A stretch of DNA of 64,000 bases from 40CM-2-70-7 sp035631315. Lineage in GTDB: Bacteria > Gemmatimonadota > Gemmatimonadetes > Gemmatimonadales > GWC2-71-9. Location: assembly GCA_035631315.1 (NCBI GenBank), contig DASQIZ010000095.1, forward strand, positions 68,692-132,691, given 5' to 3'. Positions 60,983 through 64,000 of this stretch are shown piece after piece (positions within the stretch are counted from its first letter, which is position 1; every line of letters starts with the position of its first letter). A model generated the notes under the pieces. That model was not told the origin of the DNA. It saw only the letters and a list, made by a program, of their open reading frames with translations, and did not search any database. The position numbers were made by a program, and so were the translations under genes.

Positions 60983-61965
60983 GCTCCCGGAGGCATGAAG
61001 CCCATCGCGGACCGGACCTCCGCGAGCGTCTGCGCGGCGACCCTCTGGGCTTTGTGCGCGCCGGCCCGCAGCATCTCGTGCACCCGGTCAGGGTGCGCGC
61101 GCAGCTCGGCCGCGCGTTCGCGGATGGGAGCGAGCGCGGCTATCATGTTGTCCGCGAGCACCCGCTTGCAGTCGATGCAGCCCCACCCCGCCGTCCGGCA
61201 CTTCTGGGCGACGTCCTGCTGGACCTCGGGGGACGAAAATCCCTGATGCAGGGTGAAGATGTTGCAGATGTCGGGATTCCCGGGATCCTTCTTGGTCTTT
61301 CGCGCCGGGTCGGTCGCCGCGGGACGTATCTTCTCCCAGATCACCTCCGGGGTATCGAACAGCCCGATGGTGTTCCCGAGGCTCTTCGACATCTTCGCCT
61401 GGCCGTCGAGGCCGAGGAGTCGCTTGGTGCGCGACAGCAGTGGCTGCGGCTCGGCAAAGAAGTCCGCCTTGAAGCGCGCATTCCATCGCCGCGCGATCTC
61501 GCGCGACAGCTCGAGGTGCTGGACCTGATCCTCGCCCACCGGTACCAGCGTCGCGTGGTAGAGAAGAATGTCGGCGGCCTGCAGGACGGGATAGTTGAGG
61601 AGTCCCGCGGGGATGCTCTCCTGCTTCTGCGACTTGTCCTTGAATTGCGTCTGGCGCTCGAGCTCGCCCAGCGGCGCCACCGTATTAAGCAACCAGTTGA
61701 GCTCGGCGTGTTCCGGGACGTGGGATTGGACGAAGAGTGTGCAACGCTCGGGATCGAGCCCGCATGCCATCAGACCGATGGCCATCTCGAGCGTGCGGGG
61801 TGCCAAGTCCTTCGGCTCGTACGCTTGCGTAATCGCGTGAAAATCGACCACGCAGAAAATGCAGTCGTGCTGGGACTGGAGCTCTACCCAGGTTTTGACC
61901 GCACCGAGGTAATTTCCAAGGTGCAGCTCACCAGAGGGTTGGATGCCGGAAAAAACTCGAGCCAT
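60979..61965 (-). CDS. trpS: Tryptophanyl-tRNA synthetase
   Basis: A 328-aa class I synthetase. SGIQPSGELHLGNYLGA (HIGH-equivalent) opens the protein; AKMSKSLGN is the KMSKS loop; VGEDQVQHLELSREIARR and VQSHVPEHAELNWLLNT are family-specific. ATG at 61963-61965 is chosen over a GTG/ATG 11 codons earlier because family proteins begin at MARVFSGIQPSG. Divergent from suhB by 38 bp. Confidence 0.96.
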   Translation of the reverse strand: MARVFSGIQPSGELHLGNYLGAVKTWVELQSQHDCIFCVVDFHAITQAYEPKDLAPRTLEMAIGLMACGLDPERCTLFVQSHVPEHAELNWLLNTVAPLGELERQTQFKDKSQKQESIPAGLLNYPVLQAADILLYHATLVPVGEDQVQHLELSREIARRWNARFKADFFAEPQPLLSRTKRLLGLDGQAKMSKSLGNTIGLFDTPEVIWEKIRPAATDPARKTKKDPGNPDICNIFTLHQGFSSPEVQQDVAQKCRTAGWGCIDCKRVLADNMIAALAPIRERAAELRAHPDRVHEMLRAGAHKAQRVAAQTLAEVRSAMGFMPPGA

Positions 61966-62003
61966 GGGCCGGGAAGCTAGATTCCGCGCGAAGGGCACGC
62001 AAG

Positions 62004-62792
62004 GTGCGTGACCTCAAGGAGTTAGTCGATGCCGCGCGGAAAGCCGCCGCGCGCGCGGCGGAGCACATCCTCTCATCGACGCCTCCACCCGCAAGCGAGT
62101 GGACGGTGAAGAACAAGAACGACTTCGTTACGGAAGTCGACCGTGAGGCCGAGCGACTGATTGCAGAGATCCTGGTGAAGCGGGTGCCGGGATCAGTGGT
62201 CGTGGGCGAGGAGCTGAATCCGCAATCTCAAGCCAAGGCTGAAGTCGTTTGGATCGTCGACCCTCTGGACGGCACGACGAACTTTCTCCACGGGTACCCG
62301 CAGTACGCCGTGTCGATCGGCGCCCGCGTGGACGGACATCTCGCGGTCGGCGTGGTGCAAGACGTTCGGCGAAACCTGATCTACCACGGCTCGTCCGGAT
62401 CGGGAGCGTGGTGCGGAGAGCGGCGGCTGAGTGTGTCGAAGGCGTCGGATCCCGCGCGGGCACTGATTGGTACGGGGTTTCCGTTCAAGCACCAGGAAGA
62501 GATTCCACGCTTCCTCGAACAATTGAAAACCGTCCTGACGGGATCGAGTGGTGTGCGCCGCGCCGGTGCGGCCGCGCTCGATCTTGCGGATATCGCCGCG
62601 GGACGCCTTGATGGGTTCTGGGAATTGTCCCTGGCACCCTGGGATGTCGCCGCCGGCGCAGTGTTGGTGAAGGAAGCTGGGGGGGTCATCACGACCCTCG
62701 ACGGGTCCGACGACATTCTGTCTCATGGATCGATCGTGGCCGGCGCTCCGGCCATTCATTCCTGGCTGCGAAATCTTTCGAGGATCGGCTGA
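62004..62792 (+). CDS. suhB: Inositol monophosphatase-family protein
   Basis: A 262-aa Mg2+-dependent phosphatase. TEVDREAERLIAE, GEELN (E in the EE motif), WIVDPLDGTTNFLHGYP (metal ligands) and WDVAAGAVLVKEAGG are present. GTG start at 62004. Substrates may be inositol or related sugar phosphates. It overlaps the next gene by one base (TGATG). Confidence 0.92.
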   Translation: MRDLKELVDAARKAAARAAEHILSSTPPPASEWTVKNKNDFVTEVDREAERLIAEILVKRVPGSVVVGEELNPQSQAKAEVVWIVDPLDGTTNFLHGYPQYAVSIGARVDGHLAVGVVQDVRRNLIYHGSSGSGAWCGERRLSVSKASDPARALIGTGFPFKHQEEIPRFLEQLKTVLTGSSGVRRAGAAALDLADIAAGRLDGFWELSLAPWDVAAGAVLVKEAGGVITTLDGSDDILSHGSIVAGAPAIHSWLRNLSRIG

Positions 62793-64000
62793 TGGCATCA
62801 CCGCTGGTCGAATGCGTTCCGAATTTCTCTGACGGCCGCAACGCAGGCGTCATCAACGCGATCAAGCAGGCGATGACTGCGGTCCCGGGCGTGCGGCTCC
62901 TCGATGTCCAGTCTGATCCCGCACATCATCGGTCGGTATTCACGTTCGTCGCGCCCCCCCAGGCTGCCGTCGAGGCGGCTTTCCGGGCGATGCGCGTGGC
63001 GCGGGAGCGGATCGACCTCAACGGACATAAAGGCGAGCACCCGCGGATGGGAGCCACCGACGTCGTGCCCTTCGTGCCGGTACGTGACATCACGATGGAT
63101 GAGTGCGCCGCCCTCGCCAAACAGCTGGCCGAGCGGGTGGGGCGGGAGCTCGAGATCCCGGTCTATCTCTATGCCAAAGCTGCCGCCCGGCCGGAGCGGG
63201 AGCGCCTCCCCGACATCCGGAAGGGCGAGTTCGAAGGACTGCGGGACCGCATCGGCAAGGACGCTGCGGCCGATCCCGACTACGGCCCCAAACACATCCA
63301 CCCGACCGCGGGCGCGACCGCTGTCGGAGCCCGGCCCTTCCTGGTGGCTTACAACATCTACCTCGACACGCCCGATGTCGCGATCGCCAAGGAGATCGCG
63401 AAGACCGTTCGGACCTCGAGTGGCGGACTTCCCGGCGTGCAGGCGAGCGGGTTCTCGGTCGGTGGGCTCGCGCAGGTCTCGATGAACCTGCTCGATATCG
63501 ACGTCACCTCTCCTGCCACGGTGTTTGCCGCGGTAGACGCCGAAGCCAGGAAGCGGGGCGTCGGAATCTCGAAGAGCGAGGTCGTCGGACTCATCCCCGA
63601 GCGCGGTATCATGAACGCGGGCGCCGAGCGGTTGCTGCTCCCCGATGCCCCCGACCATCTGCTCGAGGCCAAGATCCGCGACGCCGAGGGTCCGACGCTC
63701 GATGGATGGATCGAGGAACTGGCCGGTGGCGTTCCCGTGCCCGGCGGTGGCAGCGCATCTGCCCTGGCCGGCGCACTCGGCGCCGCGCTCGTCGCGATGG
63801 TCGCGCGCCTCACGATCGGACGGAAGGCCTACGCCGCGGTGCAAGATCGCGCGACGACGATTCTGGCTGAGGCGGAGACACTGAGAGGGGAATTGCGGCA
63901 GCTGGCAGACGATGACGCCGTGGCTTATGGCGGCGTGAGCGCGGCCTACAAGGTCCCCAAAGAGAACCCTTCCCGTCCCCAAGTCATCGACCAGGCCCTC
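62792..64000 (+). CDS. ftcD: Formiminotransferase-cyclodeaminase (3' end beyond the window)
   Basis: The first 403 codons of a bifunctional folate enzyme for histidine breakdown. The formiminotransferase part runs about 1-300 (VECVPNFSDGRNAGVINAI, DPAHHRSVFTF, HPRMGATDVVPFVP, AYNIYLDTPDVAIAKEIA) and the cyclodeaminase starts near 310 with LDGWIEELAGGVPVPGGGSASALAGALG. ATG at 62792-62794 overlaps suhB's stop. The C-terminal end is not visible. Confidence 0.93.
   Translation, partial: MASPLVECVPNFSDGRNAGVINAIKQAMTAVPGVRLLDVQSDPAHHRSVFTFVAPPQAAVEAAFRAMRVARERIDLNGHKGEHPRMGATDVVPFVPVRDITMDECAALAKQLAERVGRELEIPVYLYAKAAARPERERLPDIRKGEFEGLRDRIGKDAAADPDYGPKHIHPTAGATAVGARPFLVAYNIYLDTPDVAIAKEIAKTVRTSSGGLPGVQASGFSVGGLAQVSMNLLDIDVTSPATVFAAVDAEARKRGVGISKSEVVGLIPERGIMNAGAERLLLPDAPDHLLEAKIRDAEGPTLDGWIEELAGGVPVPGGGSASALAGALGAALVAMVARLTIGRKAYAAVQDRATTILAEAETLRGELRQLADDDAVAYGGVSAAYKVPKENPSRPQVIDQAL

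Overview
The window is 64 kb of very GC-rich, gene-dense bacterial chromosome with about 62 protein genes, most of them packed into long runs with 1-11 bp overlaps. I see no rRNA, tRNA, CRISPR array or insertion sequence. The gene mix points to Gemmatimonadota or a close relative: MglA/roadblock proteins beside recR/dnaX, zinc-ribbon Ser/Thr kinases, a GWxTD-type secreted protein, a B12-dependent ribonucleotide reductase, many secreted or lipid-anchored envelope proteins, and a diderm outer-membrane barrel. This assignment is an inference from gene content, not from a marker phylogeny.

Layout. (A) 1-17.9 kb, minus strand, housekeeping run. In transcription order: a YtcJ-like amidohydrolase, pyruvate kinase, a PhnP-like MBL hydrolase, a class II aldolase, YtxH, YihY, threonine aldolase, a membrane-anchored MPN/JAMM-like protein, a secreted Ig-like protein, the SRP RNA gene (7659-7757), a response regulator, a HEAT-repeat protein, a GT2 glycosyltransferase, DnaX, YbaB, RecR, roadblock/MglB, MglA, PgsA and the start of CinA. 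(B) 18-22.6 kb: a MarR regulator divergent from an ABC exporter ATPase/permease pair, then a MOSC-like gene flanked by two paralogous zinc-ribbon genes, with a strong terminator and a perfect CRP-type palindrome. (C) 22.6-32.7 kb, minus strand: class II ribonucleotide reductase, gamma-carbonic anhydrase, a kinase fused to a TonB C-terminal domain, a GWxTD-like secreted protein, and a secreted HExxH peptidase / beta-propeller / barrel protein. (D) 32.7-37.9 kb, plus strand: a four-gene phosphothreonine signalling operon made of zinc-ribbon/double-FHA protein, kinase, PP2C phosphatase and FHA-membrane-trypsin protease.

(E) 37.9-42.5 kb: the anhydroMurNAc kinase/MurQ murein-recycling pair, gamma-glutamyltransferase and a glycine-zipper lipoprotein. 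(F) 42.5-46.7 kb, minus strand: CcdA, agmatinase, pyruvoyl arginine decarboxylase, a Fur regulator, a small unknown, and a TIGR00300 ornithine-cyclodeaminase-like protein; together these look like arginine-to-putrescine (and possibly proline) metabolism. A REP-like triple hairpin separates it from priA. (G) 46.8-52.6 kb: PriA, dipeptide epimerase, HDAC-like hydrolase, three small proteins (one ubiquitin-like), then Hsp20 behind a likely sigma-54 promoter and a pseudo-receiver. (H) 52.6-64 kb: GlyRS, glycerate kinase, a 260-bp gap with a candidate structured RNA, PurA, membrane M28 peptidase, a DHDPS-family aldolase, PilT, a 2-hydroxyacid dehydrogenase and TrpS on the minus strand, then SuhB and the 5' part of formiminotransferase-cyclodeaminase on the plus strand.

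The most interesting points are the phospho-signalling operon ending in an FHA-gated membrane protease, the kinase-TonB fusion, the MPN-domain protein with two altered catalytic positions, the 6S-like RNA candidate at about 55.1-55.3 kb, and the duplicated zinc-ribbon genes around the MOSC gene.
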